A stretch of DNA of 64,000 nt from Acidobacteriota bacterium (GTDB lineage: Bacteria > Acidobacteriota > Terriglobia > Bryobacterales > Bryobacteraceae): NCBI GenBank assembly GCA_025350695.1, contig JANXXI010000324.1:1-64000 (forward strand), in the 5' to 3' direction. The notes under the pieces were generated by a model. That model ran no database searches and had not been told where the DNA came from. It was given only the letters and a program-made list of their open reading frames with translations. Below are positions 51,351 through 61,319 of this stretch, in pieces (the first letter of the stretch is position 1; every line of letters starts with the position of its first letter). A program made the translations under genes and the position numbers.

Positions 51351-53396
51351 ATGCGAATGATTGCCTTTCCCTTCTTGTTCGCGCTGCTTGATGCGGCGCC
51401 AATTTCGCTTGACCTCGCTTTGGTCAAACCCTTCGGTCCAGTCACCGTAATTCGCGAAGGCGCTACGGCGGTCATCCGGTGGCCCGACGAAACGAAGCGG
51501 CCGTGGGAAGCTGTCTTCAACCTTGAATCAACCCGTCCCTTGATCGCCTCGATTCGCGTGAACGGCAAGCCTATCCTTGAAAACGCCGTGCCTCTCTTCA
51601 ATTGCCAAACGGGGAAGCGGCGAGGCGGATTTGACGAATTCTTCGATTTTCCACCAAGCCACCCCGATGGCACGCGCGCCTTTCAAGGCAAGTTTGAACC
51701 CACAACGGCGCGCGCCGTGACCATGGGTGATCGCGTCGAAATTTCGTTCGACGGTTTTCACATGGGCATTTTTTCCGGCTCAATCCGATTCAAGTTTTTC
51801 CCGGGCAGCCGCCTTATCGAACAAGCCGCCGTTGCCTCCACCAATGAGCCGGATACAGCTTACTTCTATGACACTGGTTTGCGGACGGCCGTTCCGCGCG
51901 ATAGCCGGCCCGGCAATAACATGGATTCCGAGATCAGTTACTACGATACGGCGGGGAAGTTCCGGACCGCGCGGCCAAATCAATCGGAAAGAGTACCGGT
52001 AGAAGTTCGATATCGCACGATGGCGGCGCGTGTGCAGGGTGGCTCGTTGGCAGTTTTCCCTTCGCCTCATAAATATTTCATGCCGCGTGATTTCACTACA
52101 AATATGGGCTATTTGTGGCACTCAGCCTTTCGCGGACAACTATCGCTCGGCATTCGGCAACTGCCCGATGACAACTCGCGTTTCTATCCGTGGATGAACG
52201 CACCCCCTGGCACGGAGCAACGCATGAACGTTTTCTACTTAGTAAGTGACGGCCCCGTGCGCCCACTGTTGGACGAAGTTACCCGTTACACGAATAAAGA
52301 CCGTTTCCAACATTTGGACAGTTACGTTACCGTGGCGCCGCATTGGCATTTCGCCTACACGGGGCAGGCAGTGGCGAAGCCCAAAAGCTGGGTTCCTCCT
52401 TTTATCCCCGTGCTTCGCGACATGGGCGTGGATGCTGCGATAATCGCCGATTTCCACGGTGACGGCCATCCGCAGGATCTGACCGAAGTGCGTCTTCAAG
52501 AGTTGAAGGCCTACTACGATCATTGCCGCATGCAGTCCGATTCGAGGTTCCTTCTGATTCCGTCCGAGGAAGCGAATGTTCATTACGGAGGCCACTGGGC
52601 GGTGACCTTCCCTGTCCCGGTCTATTGGTTCATGGCTCCTGCTGGGGCGGAATCATCGAGCAAGACTATGCCTGGATACGGCGAGGTCTTTACTATTGGC
52701 AGCCCAACAGCGCTGCTCGATATGGTTAAGCGGAAGCAGGGGTTTGTTTATCAAACGCACCCACGCACCAAAGGATCGAAGGGGTTTCCGGACAAGATCA
52801 AAGACTCGGCGCATTTCCTGGACGGCACTTACTTTGGGGCGGGTTGGAAGCAGATGCCGGCGGATATGTCATCACCGCGTCTAGGAGAACGCTCCCTTAC
52901 TCTGTTGGACGACATGAGTAACTGGGGCTTAAAGAAGAAGCTTCTTTCCGAAGTCGACGTTTTTCAAATCGACGCTACACACGAACTCTATGCGCATATG
53001 AACATCAACTATGTAAAGGCGGATAAATTACCGCCGTTTGACTATTACGGCGAGCTGTTGCACACGATGGAGCGCGGCGAGTTCTTCCTGTCTACCGGGG
53101 AAGTGCTGATGCCTGAGCATTCGATTCACGAGATTAAGCCGGGAGTTCTTAAGGTGACGGCGAAGATTATGAACACTTTTCCATTGCAGTTTGCGGAACT
53201 CGTGTGGGGCGATGGTAAGAAAATCCATCGATCCTTGCTCTCACTCGAAGATATCCATCAGTTTCAGAAGTTGGAGATCAATATGACGAATGTAGAGGCG
53301 CCCGGTTGGCGTTGGGCGCGTTTGGCTGTTTGGGACGTAGCGGGCAATGGCGCTTTCGCCAATCCCGTTTATTCGGCGCCTTCGAGCAATCGGTAG
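51351..53396 (+). CDS. Exported CehA/McbA-like metallohydrolase
   Basis: A 681-residue protein starting with a weak signal (MRMIAFPFLFALLDAAP). The N-terminal ~300 residues form a beta-rich domain (VRFKFFPGSRLIEQA-like strands). The rest has a PHP-type segment: AAIIADFHGDGHP (Asp-x-His-x-Asp-x-His), SRFLLIPSEEANVHYGGHW (Glu-Glu, Gly-His) and FVYQTHPRT, matching CehA/McbA-type phosphodiesterase or carbamate hydrolase domains. Substrate unknown. Its 3' end overlaps the convergent MBL gene by 28 nt. Confidence 0.65.
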   Translation: MRMIAFPFLFALLDAAPISLDLALVKPFGPVTVIREGATAVIRWPDETKRPWEAVFNLESTRPLIASIRVNGKPILENAVPLFNCQTGKRRGGFDEFFDFPPSHPDGTRAFQGKFEPTTARAVTMGDRVEISFDGFHMGIFSGSIRFKFFPGSRLIEQAAVASTNEPDTAYFYDTGLRTAVPRDSRPGNNMDSEISYYDTAGKFRTARPNQSERVPVEVRYRTMAARVQGGSLAVFPSPHKYFMPRDFTTNMGYLWHSAFRGQLSLGIRQLPDDNSRFYPWMNAPPGTEQRMNVFYLVSDGPVRPLLDEVTRYTNKDRFQHLDSYVTVAPHWHFAYTGQAVAKPKSWVPPFIPVLRDMGVDAAIIADFHGDGHPQDLTEVRLQELKAYYDHCRMQSDSRFLLIPSEEANVHYGGHWAVTFPVPVYWFMAPAGAESSSKTMPGYGEVFTIGSPTALLDMVKRKQGFVYQTHPRTKGSKGFPDKIKDSAHFLDGTYFGAGWKQMPADMSSPRLGERSLTLLDDMSNWGLKKKLLSEVDVFQIDATHELYAHMNINYVKADKLPPFDYYGELLHTMERGEFFLSTGEVLMPEHSIHEIKPGVLKVTAKIMNTFPLQFAELVWGDGKKIHRSLLSLEDIHQFQKLEINMTNVEAPGWRWARLAVWDVAGNGAFANPVYSAPSSNR

Positions 53397-54391
53397 ATCC
53401 GGCCAATTTCGATATCCAACACGCCCGGCGCGGTCAGTTGAAACTTGGCGAAGGCGGAATACTTCGATAAATCCAACCTCGCCTTGGCTTCTTTGGCCGA
53501 TAGCTTAGCGTCGTGGAAGCTCTTCACTTGCGCCCAGTATTGGCGAATATAGGCTTGGTTGAAATCAATCTGGGCACGATCGCGAATCAGCGGCCCGTGT
53601 CCACCGGCCGCAACGGTGAACGGCAATTTCTTCAAGTTTTCCAATGTCTGAACGAAATCCGTGGGATAGGCGTCGCCCAAATAAGGAGCTCCATTAAAGA
53701 ATAGGTCGCCAGTGAAAATCACCTTTTCTTGGGGAAGGTAAACCACTAGGTCGCCAGCGGTATGGGCCCGGCCCAAGTGCAAAATCTGTATCTCGCGCGA
53801 GCCCCGATACAGCGTCAACTTGTTGGTCACCGTCACGTTGGGAGGCGTCGGCTTCACTTCGGCCAACTCCTGAATGTGCCGCTTCAAAGTGGCCAATTGA
53901 GCCTCCAGCTTAGTCTTATCGTCCCCGCTGGCTTTGGCGATCTGCACCTCAAGGGGAGCCACTCCGCGCTGTTGCGTGGCTGGGCTGCCGTTGTTTAAGT
54001 AAGTGGCTTCGTGCAGCACATCCCCCAGCAGTTTCTTGCGAGTAAATTCGTGGCCGATGATATCCACTTCTTTGCCGAACACCTGATTGCCGTTCGAATG
54101 ATCGTAATGGTAGTGGCTGTTGACCACGGTGCGAATGGGTTTCGGCGTCAACGTCTTCACGGAAGCAATCAGAGCCCTGGCCGCTTCCGGCGAGATATGG
54201 GAATCCACCACAAGCACGTCATTTTCGTTTACCACCACCAGACCATTACTGCCCACATTGACCTTATCGCCACCGGTTGCGAAGAACACGCCAGGGGCAA
54301 TTTCGGCGAATTTATGGGTTGCCGTTTGCCTTACATCGTATGCATGAGCCAACAGAAGAACGAAAGGAACAAGAAGGAAGACGCGTTTCAT
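53369..54391 (-). CDS. Exported metallo-beta-lactamase-fold hydrolase
   Basis: A 340-residue protein: signal peptide MKRVFLLVPFVLLLAHA, then the MBL fold with His93-x-His95-x-Asp97-His98 (SHYHYDHSNG), a metal Asp in VIFTGDLFFNG and a His in AAGGHGPLIRD. A helical insert of ~60 residues (GDDKTKLEAQLATLKRHIQELA) separates the halves. Family role: hydrolysis of ester, lactone or thioester bonds with two zinc ions; not a proven beta-lactamase. Tail overlaps the CehA-like gene. Confidence 0.87.
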   Translation of the reverse strand: MKRVFLLVPFVLLLAHAYDVRQTATHKFAEIAPGVFFATGGDKVNVGSNGLVVVNENDVLVVDSHISPEAARALIASVKTLTPKPIRTVVNSHYHYDHSNGNQVFGKEVDIIGHEFTRKKLLGDVLHEATYLNNGSPATQQRGVAPLEVQIAKASGDDKTKLEAQLATLKRHIQELAEVKPTPPNVTVTNKLTLYRGSREIQILHLGRAHTAGDLVVYLPQEKVIFTGDLFFNGAPYLGDAYPTDFVQTLENLKKLPFTVAAGGHGPLIRDRAQIDFNQAYIRQYWAQVKSFHDAKLSAKEAKARLDLSKYSAFAKFQLTAPGVLDIEIGRIYRLLEGAE

Positions 54392-54427
54392 ACATTGTGC
54401 ATCCTATCAAACTTATAGAATTGAGTA

Positions 54428-55663
54428 GTGAAGAATCTTTTGCCGGACCTTGCGCCCCTCAAACGGTCTAGCGATTTCCGGCTTCTCTATTTTGGCCAGC
54501 TGATATCGAGCTTCGGCTCCGCCGTGACGTATGTTACGCTTCCGGTTCAAATGTACCAACTTACTAAGTCCACCGTGATGGTTGGACTACTTGGCGTGGC
54601 GGAATTCTTCCCAATGTTGCTGGTGGCGTTTCTGGGCGGCGCGCTGGCCGATCGTTTCGACCGGCGCAAGTTGATTCTTCTAACCGACACTGTTATGGCC
54701 GTCGTGTTACTGGGGTTGACCTACAACGCTTCCCTTCCCCGTCCGCTGGTGTGGCCGTTGTTCACGGCAGCCTCCATTCTTGCGGCGCTGAACTCGATTC
54801 ATCGGCCGTCGATGGAAGCGATGACACAGCAGCTAGTACTGCCTGAAGAAATGACTGCGGTAGGCGCGCTCACCTCTATCCGCTATTGCATAGCTTATAT
54901 TGCGGGTCCGGGGCTTGCGGGTTGGATTGCGGTGACATTCGGCGCGGCTTTGGCGTTTGGTTTCGATGCGATCACTTACCTGCTGGGCGCGACGGTGTTG
55001 TTAATGATGCATCGCGCCACGTTTCACGGTGGCGAGGAAGGCGGCATCACTTGGCACACTTTGGTTGAAGGCTGGCGTTACGCATTGGAGCGCAAAGATC
55101 TGTTGGGGACCTATCTCATCGATTTGAACGCCATGTTCTTCGGTATGCCGAACGCTTTGTTTCCGGCTTTCGGAGATCTTTACGGCGCGCAGAACGTGGG
55201 ACTGCTTTATTCGGCAGGCGCCGTTGGAGCATTGCTTCTTAGCCTTACTTCGGGCTGGACGAAGAAAGTATCTCGCCATGGGTTGGCCATTGCTTGGGCG
55301 GCTTCAATCTGGGGGTTGGCGATCATCGGCTTTGGGTTTTCGTCAAACCTCTGGCCGGCATTGCTGTTCCTTGGAGTGGCGGGCGCGGCTGATAATGTTA
55401 GCGCCATTTTTCGGGGAACGATTTGGAACCAGACGATTCCGGCGAGACTGCGTGGACGGACTGCGGCGATTGAGATGGTCAGCTATTTAAGCGGGCCGTA
55501 CTTGGGCAACGCCGAAGCCGGCTTTGCGGCTAAGCTACTGGGGTTGGGACCATCGGTGGCAATGGGCGGGGCCATTTGCGTACTTGGATCATTGCTGATC
55601 ACGTGGGCACTTCCGGATTTCAGACGTTACGTAGCCCCTGCTGTGGAAGCGAGTGGTGAATAG
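54428..55663 (+). CDS. MFS transporter, EntS/enterobactin-exporter-like
   Basis: A 411-residue membrane protein with about twelve helices, starting at GTG. N-terminal FRLLYFGQLISSFGSAVTYVTLPVQMYQLTKS is the typical EntS/DHA3 opening (shown in shortened form: LLYFGQLISSFGSAV), and FLGGALADRFDRRKLILLTD is the loop 2-3 motif. Members export siderophores or drugs. No partner genes are nearby. Family call firm, substrate open. Confidence 0.88.
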   Translation: MKNLLPDLAPLKRSSDFRLLYFGQLISSFGSAVTYVTLPVQMYQLTKSTVMVGLLGVAEFFPMLLVAFLGGALADRFDRRKLILLTDTVMAVVLLGLTYNASLPRPLVWPLFTAASILAALNSIHRPSMEAMTQQLVLPEEMTAVGALTSIRYCIAYIAGPGLAGWIAVTFGAALAFGFDAITYLLGATVLLMMHRATFHGGEEGGITWHTLVEGWRYALERKDLLGTYLIDLNAMFFGMPNALFPAFGDLYGAQNVGLLYSAGAVGALLLSLTSGWTKKVSRHGLAIAWAASIWGLAIIGFGFSSNLWPALLFLGVAGAADNVSAIFRGTIWNQTIPARLRGRTAAIEMVSYLSGPYLGNAEAGFAAKLLGLGPSVAMGGAICVLGSLLITWALPDFRRYVAPAVEASGE

Positions 55664-55682
55664 GTGTTTTGTCCGAAAGTTT

Positions 55683-55717
55683 GGCAGGGGAGGAGCCGTG
55701 AGGTTCCCCCCTGTGCC
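55683..55717. terminator. Imperfect hairpin between convergent genes
   Basis: GGCAGGGG pairs with CCCC-TG-TGCC around a 15-nt loop (two bulged bases). It lies between the MFS stop (55663) and the end of the HAF-repeat gene (55738), where a bidirectional terminator would be expected. No T-run. Confidence 0.35.
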
Positions 55718-55737
55718 GATTTGGCGTGCTGCAAGTT

Positions 55738-58203
55738 TTACTTGAAGTTTGCCGTCACCGATTTATCACTGGTCATCGTCAACGTGCATGTAGTTGCAGT
55801 TCCAGCGCAAGCTCCGGCCCAACCAACCCAAGGGGAACCTGGGTCAGGAGTTGCCGTTAGGACTACAACCGTTCCACTTGCATAAGTTGCGGCATTAGGA
55901 TTGGCCGTGACCGTTCCCTTCCCGGTCTTACTGGTAGTGATCTTGAAGGGTCCGGCTGTGCTTCCGCCACCGCCTCCACCACCACCGCCGGTACCGCCCG
56001 AAACGCTAATCGTCACAGGAGCGGATGCTTGACCGCCATTTGAGTTCCAAACGGTTATGGTTGCCGGAGTAGTGGGTATCAGGATTGACCCAGTGAACAC
56101 GCCAAGCTTCAATTGCATTGTGCCGAAGGCCACGCCATTTGCCCCAAACGTGAGAGTGCTGTTGGCGTAGGACGTGGTCGCATCGATCTTGAGCAATTGC
56201 AGTGCCGGTTTATAGTCGGCCAGCAGAATGGTGACACTGGGAATCGGGTCGAGCGTGATGGATGAGGATGCCTGCGATCCGTTATAGCTGGCACTGAGCG
56301 CCACATTGCGGATTGCCGGCACAACGGTGGTGGTCGCCGTGAAGTACCCAGTATAGGAGCCCTGCGGGATGACTACTGTGGCCGGCAATTGCACCGAAGG
56401 GTCGACGCTGGAAAGAGTGACGGTTGCACCACCGGCCCCGCGGGCGAAGTTGTTCAACGTAACGGCGCCGTTGATCGATTGTCCGCCAACCACTGAACTG
56501 GCGCTGATGGATGAAAGCGAGATGACTGGACCTGGATTCAAAGTGAAATTGGCGGTTGCTGTTGTCCCATTGACGGTCACTGTGACAGGAACAGATGTGA
56601 TAGCCGTTACCGCGGATGTGGTAGCCGTAAACTGGAAAGTGCTGTAGCCCGAAAAGGTGGTAACCGTGGCTGGAACCTGCAGTAAAGCTGGATTACCGCT
56701 AACTAAATTGATCATTGTTCCTATTTGAGCGGGAATGGTTAGGACCACGGTTCCGTAGGAATTTAAGCCTCCTTCCACAGGATTTGCGGTAACCGAGGCA
56801 ACCTTCACGACAGGGGTGACCGTAAAGAATACGCTTCTGCTGGCAGCCCCATCAGAGACGAACAACTTACCTGTTGTTGGGGTTGTGAGGGTGCTGCCCA
56901 AAACGGTCAACGGCACTGTGATGCTGCTTTGTCCGCCAGGAATTGTGACGGCAGCGGGGGTGGCCATCATAGCCAGATTAGTGCTGAGGAAAGTGAGGTT
57001 TACGCCGCTTGCCGGCGCCGCGCTGCTAAGTGTGATGGTGGCCTGCACGGTGGAATCAGGGGCAGGTTTGGCCGTCGAGAATGTGAGCGAAGTGAGCGAA
57101 GCCGCCGGCGCTTGGCCAGGGGCGAACACAACGGCAATGGTATCAGCTCCGATAGCCAAACCATAGACAGGGGTATTGTAGGCGTAGCCAACCACATTGC
57201 CATTAGCGTCAACACCGGTAGCCACCGCGTGGGTGTAACCTGCCGGCAGATATTGATTCAAGTCGACGAAGCTTGCGGCCGAACCGGACCACATCATGGC
57301 ATGACGAACGGAGCCGGCGGTTCCTGGAGTTCCAACCCAACCCTCACCGACTTGGATAGTCGCGGTCATCGCAGTCACGGCCGAATCGGTATAGCCGGCC
57401 GGGTGTAAATCCACGGCGCTACCGGAAGTGCCGGACCACAACGTGGCGTGCCTGCCGCCATTTGCTAGAAGATAGGCCCAGCCACCCTGTTGCGAACCAT
57501 TGGTTGCCAGCGCTTCTGAAGCATCGAAACCTGCCGGATGTAGGACAACGTAGCTAGCAGCCGTGCCATTCCACAAAAGAGCCTTGCTGGTGGAGTGAAC
57601 GCCAGGATAATCGCCATACGTGTAAACGGTGGTTGAACCGTATCCCACTTGCTGCCCACTCTTAAGACCCATTACGCGAGAGAAGGAATACGCAAGCGGA
57701 TGCAGATCAATGGCGACGGGGCTGCCATTCCACAACATGGCGTGCGAGGCCGCGATGAAATAAGATTGCTGTTCAGCAAAGCCGCCCTGCTGACCATTGT
57801 CAACGCTGGTGCAATAGGAAAAATTGTATCCACTGGGATGTAGATCCACGGCGGAAGAGGAACTGCCGGACCATTTCATGGCGTGAATGCCGCCCAGGCT
57901 TGAACCGCTGTAGCCGCATTGTTCCACGCCATCAGTTGAAGTCGCCATGGAACTGTAGTAACCGGTTGCCGGGTGCAGGTCAACGGCGGAAAGAGCGTTC
58001 CCGCTGAGCAGGTACGCGTGGCTGTTACCGCCTCCACCAACCTGCTTGCCCTGGGAAGCTCCTTGAAGCTTGCCGGAGTTTGCGGAGGGAGGAGTGAGAT
58101 CGTTTGAATAATATTGTGAATAGCCTGGAATCGTTAGCAAAGCGAAACCCGCTAGAATTGGCAAGCGGCTGAATATGGAATTCCGCACTGTGAGTGGTTG
58201 CAT
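55738..58203 (-). CDS. Large exported HAF-repeat surface protein
   Basis: An 821-residue protein. Signal region (SIFSRLPILAGFALLTIPGYSQ near residues 9-30), then six repeats of 40-55 residues whose core reads (H)AxLWSG...AVDLHPAGY...S...(G)QQGG, covering about 60-340; this is a HAF-type 7-bladed-like repeat array. Next come three to four Ig-like domains of ~85 residues with LTFLSTNLAMM/VTLSSVDPSV style strands, a Gly-rich linker (nine Gly), and a C-terminal divergent InlB B-repeat (VTANPNAATYASGTVVVLTATPD). No catalytic motif. Likely secreted or surface-bound; adhesion or scaffolding is inference. The start at 58203 fits the signal; 58239 adds twelve residues. Confidence 0.8.
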   Translation of the reverse strand: MQPLTVRNSIFSRLPILAGFALLTIPGYSQYYSNDLTPPSANSGKLQGASQGKQVGGGGNSHAYLLSGNALSAVDLHPATGYYSSMATSTDGVEQCGYSGSSLGGIHAMKWSGSSSSAVDLHPSGYNFSYCTSVDNGQQGGFAEQQSYFIAASHAMLWNGSPVAIDLHPLAYSFSRVMGLKSGQQVGYGSTTVYTYGDYPGVHSTSKALLWNGTAASYVVLHPAGFDASEALATNGSQQGGWAYLLANGGRHATLWSGTSGSAVDLHPAGYTDSAVTAMTATIQVGEGWVGTPGTAGSVRHAMMWSGSAASFVDLNQYLPAGYTHAVATGVDANGNVVGYAYNTPVYGLAIGADTIAVVFAPGQAPAASLTSLTFSTAKPAPDSTVQATITLSSAAPASGVNLTFLSTNLAMMATPAAVTIPGGQSSITVPLTVLGSTLTTPTTGKLFVSDGAASRSVFFTVTPVVKVASVTANPVEGGLNSYGTVVLTIPAQIGTMINLVSGNPALLQVPATVTTFSGYSTFQFTATTSAVTAITSVPVTVTVNGTTATANFTLNPGPVISLSSISASSVVGGQSINGAVTLNNFARGAGGATVTLSSVDPSVQLPATVVIPQGSYTGYFTATTTVVPAIRNVALSASYNGSQASSSITLDPIPSVTILLADYKPALQLLKIDATTSYANSTLTFGANGVAFGTMQLKLGVFTGSILIPTTPATITVWNSNGGQASAPVTISVSGGTGGGGGGGGGSTAGPFKITTSKTGKGTVTANPNAATYASGTVVVLTATPDPGSPWVGWAGACAGTATTCTLTMTSDKSVTANFK

Positions 58204-58339
58204 GAAGGGTAGGACACGGCTACCTACCCGGCGGAACAAGGAAGATGTAAACTGTGGTCGTTACTATTTTGGGAGTTTTGACTCAGAAAACAGATGCGAA
58301 GAGGCCATCGTTTGGCCGGGCCTCTCCGCATCGAAAGAG

Positions 58340-59773
58340 CTACAAGTTTTTAAAGAAAGTCAGACTTGGGGCGAAGAAGTATTCTCCTCCCCGCATAGTG
58401 ACAAAATTCGCGAAGTTAAATGGCTCCGTGGCGGTGGCCGGGTCGTCCCAAGTCACCGGCCAGGTTTGAAGGACGGAGGCGCCGGGACCCTGACCGATGA
58501 TCGGATCCGCACCCACTCCGGTGCTTGGAAAGTTCTTTTCATTTGCCCAAGACTTTTGCGTGAAAACGAATTGATTCGTCAGGTTGGAATTATACGCCAT
58601 GAATAGCAACCCGACACCACCCGTCGGAAGGTCGTCCTTCACATTGTCATCGAAATCTTTCAAATCCTTCGAACCGGGCAAATCGGAGGGATGAACTTTG
58701 CGAGCAACATCCGTGAAGGGAATGCCACGCCGGGGCATGATATGAGCCCGTTCTGAGGCCACATCATGCCGCGGGTTTACCTTGCGAATATGCGCATGGA
58801 AAGGACAGCGATTGCCCGCGGCATCGTTTTCATAGTTGAAGTCGTTCGGTGGGTTTGCGCCTTTGGCTTCATCGGTAAGCGTGACCGGCGTGCCGTCTTC
58901 AAATCGACCGACGACCAATGCGCCCGCCAACTCTCGTTTTTCTGCGTCTTTGAACTTCAGCTTCGTGGCAAGAACCTGTTCCTGCCGCTTGAAACCCTGA
59001 ACGTTCTGTTCCAACTTGCGGAAGATGAAATAGCTGCCGAAGCTCACAGTGTCAGTTACTGACGGGTCCTTTACTAGAGCAGCTCCAAGGCTAAACGCCG
59101 GATCCCATCTAACGCTGCCGGCTGTATTTGCCTCCCGCTCAATGTCTTCCACCAAGAGCAGGGGCTGGCTGCGGCCATCCACATAGCCAAAATGCTCAAT
59201 GCCATCGTTGGCCTTATTCTTAACCGCGCTGCCGATTTGTTCGTGGACTATGGTGGCGCCGCCTTCCTTGAGCAGTTTTGCCACGGCGTCCCGCTTGAAC
59301 TGCACCAACCGGCGATCGTTGTCGCCGACCAGGATCATGCCGTCAATCTGCTGATTAAAGCCTGCTTCCCAATCGGTCAATTTGTCGCTTACGGCGGCGA
59401 CGCTGGTTGCGTGCCTCATGCCTTTCTTGAAGAATTGCGGCTCGGTGGTAGGAGCTTGAGCCGTTAACCCCAGCGCGGAATAGCCAGTGGCGGAAATAAA
59501 GACTGAAACGAATGTCAAGCCCGGCTTGCCACCTTTATGGAAGTCTTCTGTTTCCCTCAACTGATGATCAGCGGATGTGATGTGATAGTTGGCCAGTTCC
59601 CGCAGCGCTCGCTTCATTTCCAGAGCTTTGAGCGGATCTATCTTGAAAAAGATATTCACGGTTTCCGTTCGTCCGTGCCCTTTTAGGATGTTTCCTTGCA
59701 GGCACTGAAGCATCTTCTGTTCTTCCGTCGATGCGGCTTTCCAAGCCAGTGGTTTACTTAAATCGATAGCCAA
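58340..59773 (-). CDS. DyP-type heme peroxidase
   Basis: A 477-residue protein with the DyP signature: GYVDG at 196-200 (GXXDG, Asp199 as the acid-base residue) and the proximal heme ligand His328 in RCPFHAHIRKVNP, plus the C-terminal GGVGLLFMAYNSNLTNQF. It oxidises dyes, phenols or other compounds with hydrogen peroxide. No signal peptide, so cytoplasmic, and no encapsulin gene beside it. Length is typical for the longer subgroup (C/D). Upstream of its start lies a 210-nt gap with a small ACGCTC/GAGCGT inverted repeat. Confidence 0.92.
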   Translation of the reverse strand: MAIDLSKPLAWKAASTEEQKMLQCLQGNILKGHGRTETVNIFFKIDPLKALEMKRALRELANYHITSADHQLRETEDFHKGGKPGLTFVSVFISATGYSALGLTAQAPTTEPQFFKKGMRHATSVAAVSDKLTDWEAGFNQQIDGMILVGDNDRRLVQFKRDAVAKLLKEGGATIVHEQIGSAVKNKANDGIEHFGYVDGRSQPLLLVEDIEREANTAGSVRWDPAFSLGAALVKDPSVTDTVSFGSYFIFRKLEQNVQGFKRQEQVLATKLKFKDAEKRELAGALVVGRFEDGTPVTLTDEAKGANPPNDFNYENDAAGNRCPFHAHIRKVNPRHDVASERAHIMPRRGIPFTDVARKVHPSDLPGSKDLKDFDDNVKDDLPTGGVGLLFMAYNSNLTNQFVFTQKSWANEKNFPSTGVGADPIIGQGPGASVLQTWPVTWDDPATATEPFNFANFVTMRGGEYFFAPSLTFFKNL

Positions 59774-59986
59774 ATAGCGTCTCCTTGCCCCCTCTAGGGG
59801 GATTTTCTCCTGATCTGATACCGTACAGGTTCACAATCCAAAGCTGGGGGGCACAAGTAATGTGACGCTCAGTGGCCGAGCGTTTCATCCTTCTTTCTAT
59901 TTCTTTGAATGGTCCGTACTTTCCCTTCCCTCCAGCAGAATCTGGTCAGCAAACCCCACCACATTAGCGTTACAATCCAAAAACGC

Positions 59987-61183
59987 ATGTCCAACACCGC
60001 AATGATCCGTGAAGCCCTCGCCGCAGGCGACGGCGTCGTCCGTCTGGCCCCCTGTTGGGTCCCCCGTTCTTTCCTCATGCCCGGAGGCCGCCTCAAACTC
60101 GACCCGCAAGACCTCTACGCCTACGGCGCCCACCGAGGCGGCATTGACGAACGCTGGTTCTCGTCCACCACCAACGCCGCCAACGGCCCGGGCACTCCCG
60201 CCGACGAAGGTCTCAGCTACATCGATTTCAACGGCAAACGCGCCCTGTTGAAGGAAGCGGTAGAAACCTCCGGCGACGCCTTCCTTGGCGCCGACGTCAT
60301 GTCGCGCGAAGGCGGTTGGAACGTGCTCTGCAAGTTTTTCGATAACGCCGGTCCCATTCCGCACCACATGCACCAGAATGAGGAGTTCGCCAAGCGCGTG
60401 GGCCAAAAAGGCAAGCCCGAAGCCTACTACTTCCCGCCCCAATACAATTTCAAAGGCAACAATTTTCCCTACACGTTCATGGGTCTTGAACCCGGCACCA
60501 CGCGCGAAGACGTCCACAAATGCCTGGAACGCTGGAACGAAGGCGACAACGGCATTCTCTATCTTTCGAAGGCTTACAAATTGAAGCCCGGCTCCGGCTG
60601 GCAGATCGATGCCGGTATTCTGCACGCCCCCGGCTCGCTGGTAACCTACGAACCTCAAGTAAATTCCGACGTGTTCGGCATGTTCCAGTCGATGGTGGAA
60701 GGCCGCGCCGTACCGTGGGATTTGCTGGTGAAGGACGTGCCTAAGGAACATCATCAGGATCTGGATTACATCCTGGACATGCTGGATTGGGAAGCCAACG
60801 TCGATCCCGAGTTCGCTAAGCATCGCCTGTTTGAACCGAAGCGCGCCCGTGGCGACGAACGCTATCACGAAAACTGGGTGGTCTACTCAACCGGCTATTA
60901 CTCAGCCAAAGAACTGACGATCTACCCCAAGCAGACCGTCGTTGTTAAGGATGCTTCGGCCTATGGCCTGATTCTAACCAGCGGCTGGGGCCGGTTCGGC
61001 AACTTTGAAGTGGAGACACCATCGCTGATCCGCTTCGGCCAGATGACTCGTGATGAGTTGTTCGTAAGCGCACCCGCGGCAAGCCATGGCATCAGCATCA
61101 CCAACAAAAGCGAAACAGAAAACCTGGTGATGTTGAAACACTTCGGCCCCGGCAACCCCGACGCAACTGGCGTGACGAAGTAG
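59987..61183 (+). CDS. Cupin-fold protein, sugar-phosphate-isomerase-like
   Basis: A 398-residue protein with a double-cupin look: the first cupin has PIPHHMHQNEEF (metal-binding His126/127, His129 and Glu132/133), with YYFPPQYNFKGNNFPYTFMGL after it, and the second (~300-380) is degenerate, ending in an acid-rich strand pair. It resembles mannose-6-phosphate-isomerase-type cupins, but the substrate is unclear. The start at 59987 gives an ordinary N-terminus; the frame is open to 59909. Followed, after 136 nt, by the epimerase-like gene, and the pair probably works on the same sugar. Confidence 0.75.
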   Translation: MSNTAMIREALAAGDGVVRLAPCWVPRSFLMPGGRLKLDPQDLYAYGAHRGGIDERWFSSTTNAANGPGTPADEGLSYIDFNGKRALLKEAVETSGDAFLGADVMSREGGWNVLCKFFDNAGPIPHHMHQNEEFAKRVGQKGKPEAYYFPPQYNFKGNNFPYTFMGLEPGTTREDVHKCLERWNEGDNGILYLSKAYKLKPGSGWQIDAGILHAPGSLVTYEPQVNSDVFGMFQSMVEGRAVPWDLLVKDVPKEHHQDLDYILDMLDWEANVDPEFAKHRLFEPKRARGDERYHENWVVYSTGYYSAKELTIYPKQTVVVKDASAYGLILTSGWGRFGNFEVETPSLIRFGQMTRDELFVSAPAASHGISITNKSETENLVMLKHFGPGNPDATGVTK

Positions 61184-61227
61184 GGCTTGTCTACGGGCAA
61201 CTGTAATGCAAAGTAGGGCAGGTCTGC

Positions 61228-61247
61228 GGCTGGCCCCCTGGCCAGCC
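61228..61247. other. Perfect intergenic hairpin
   Basis: GGCTGGCC-CCCT-GGCCAGCC, an 8-bp G/C stem with a 4-nt loop between the cupin and epimerase genes. It may attenuate transcription or protect the message; no T-run follows. Similar short palindromes occur elsewhere in this window. Confidence 0.45.
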
Positions 61248-61319
61248 TGTTGAAGAGTCGGAAACGCTCCCATTTAAAGTCCATCCCCATCGAAGAATAT
61301 CACCAGTAAGGAACCACAC

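Noticed and set aside
59897-60868. A 323-residue minus-strand frame over the cupin gene
   Set aside because: Shadow of a gene with cupin motifs; the antisense product has no recognisable fold.
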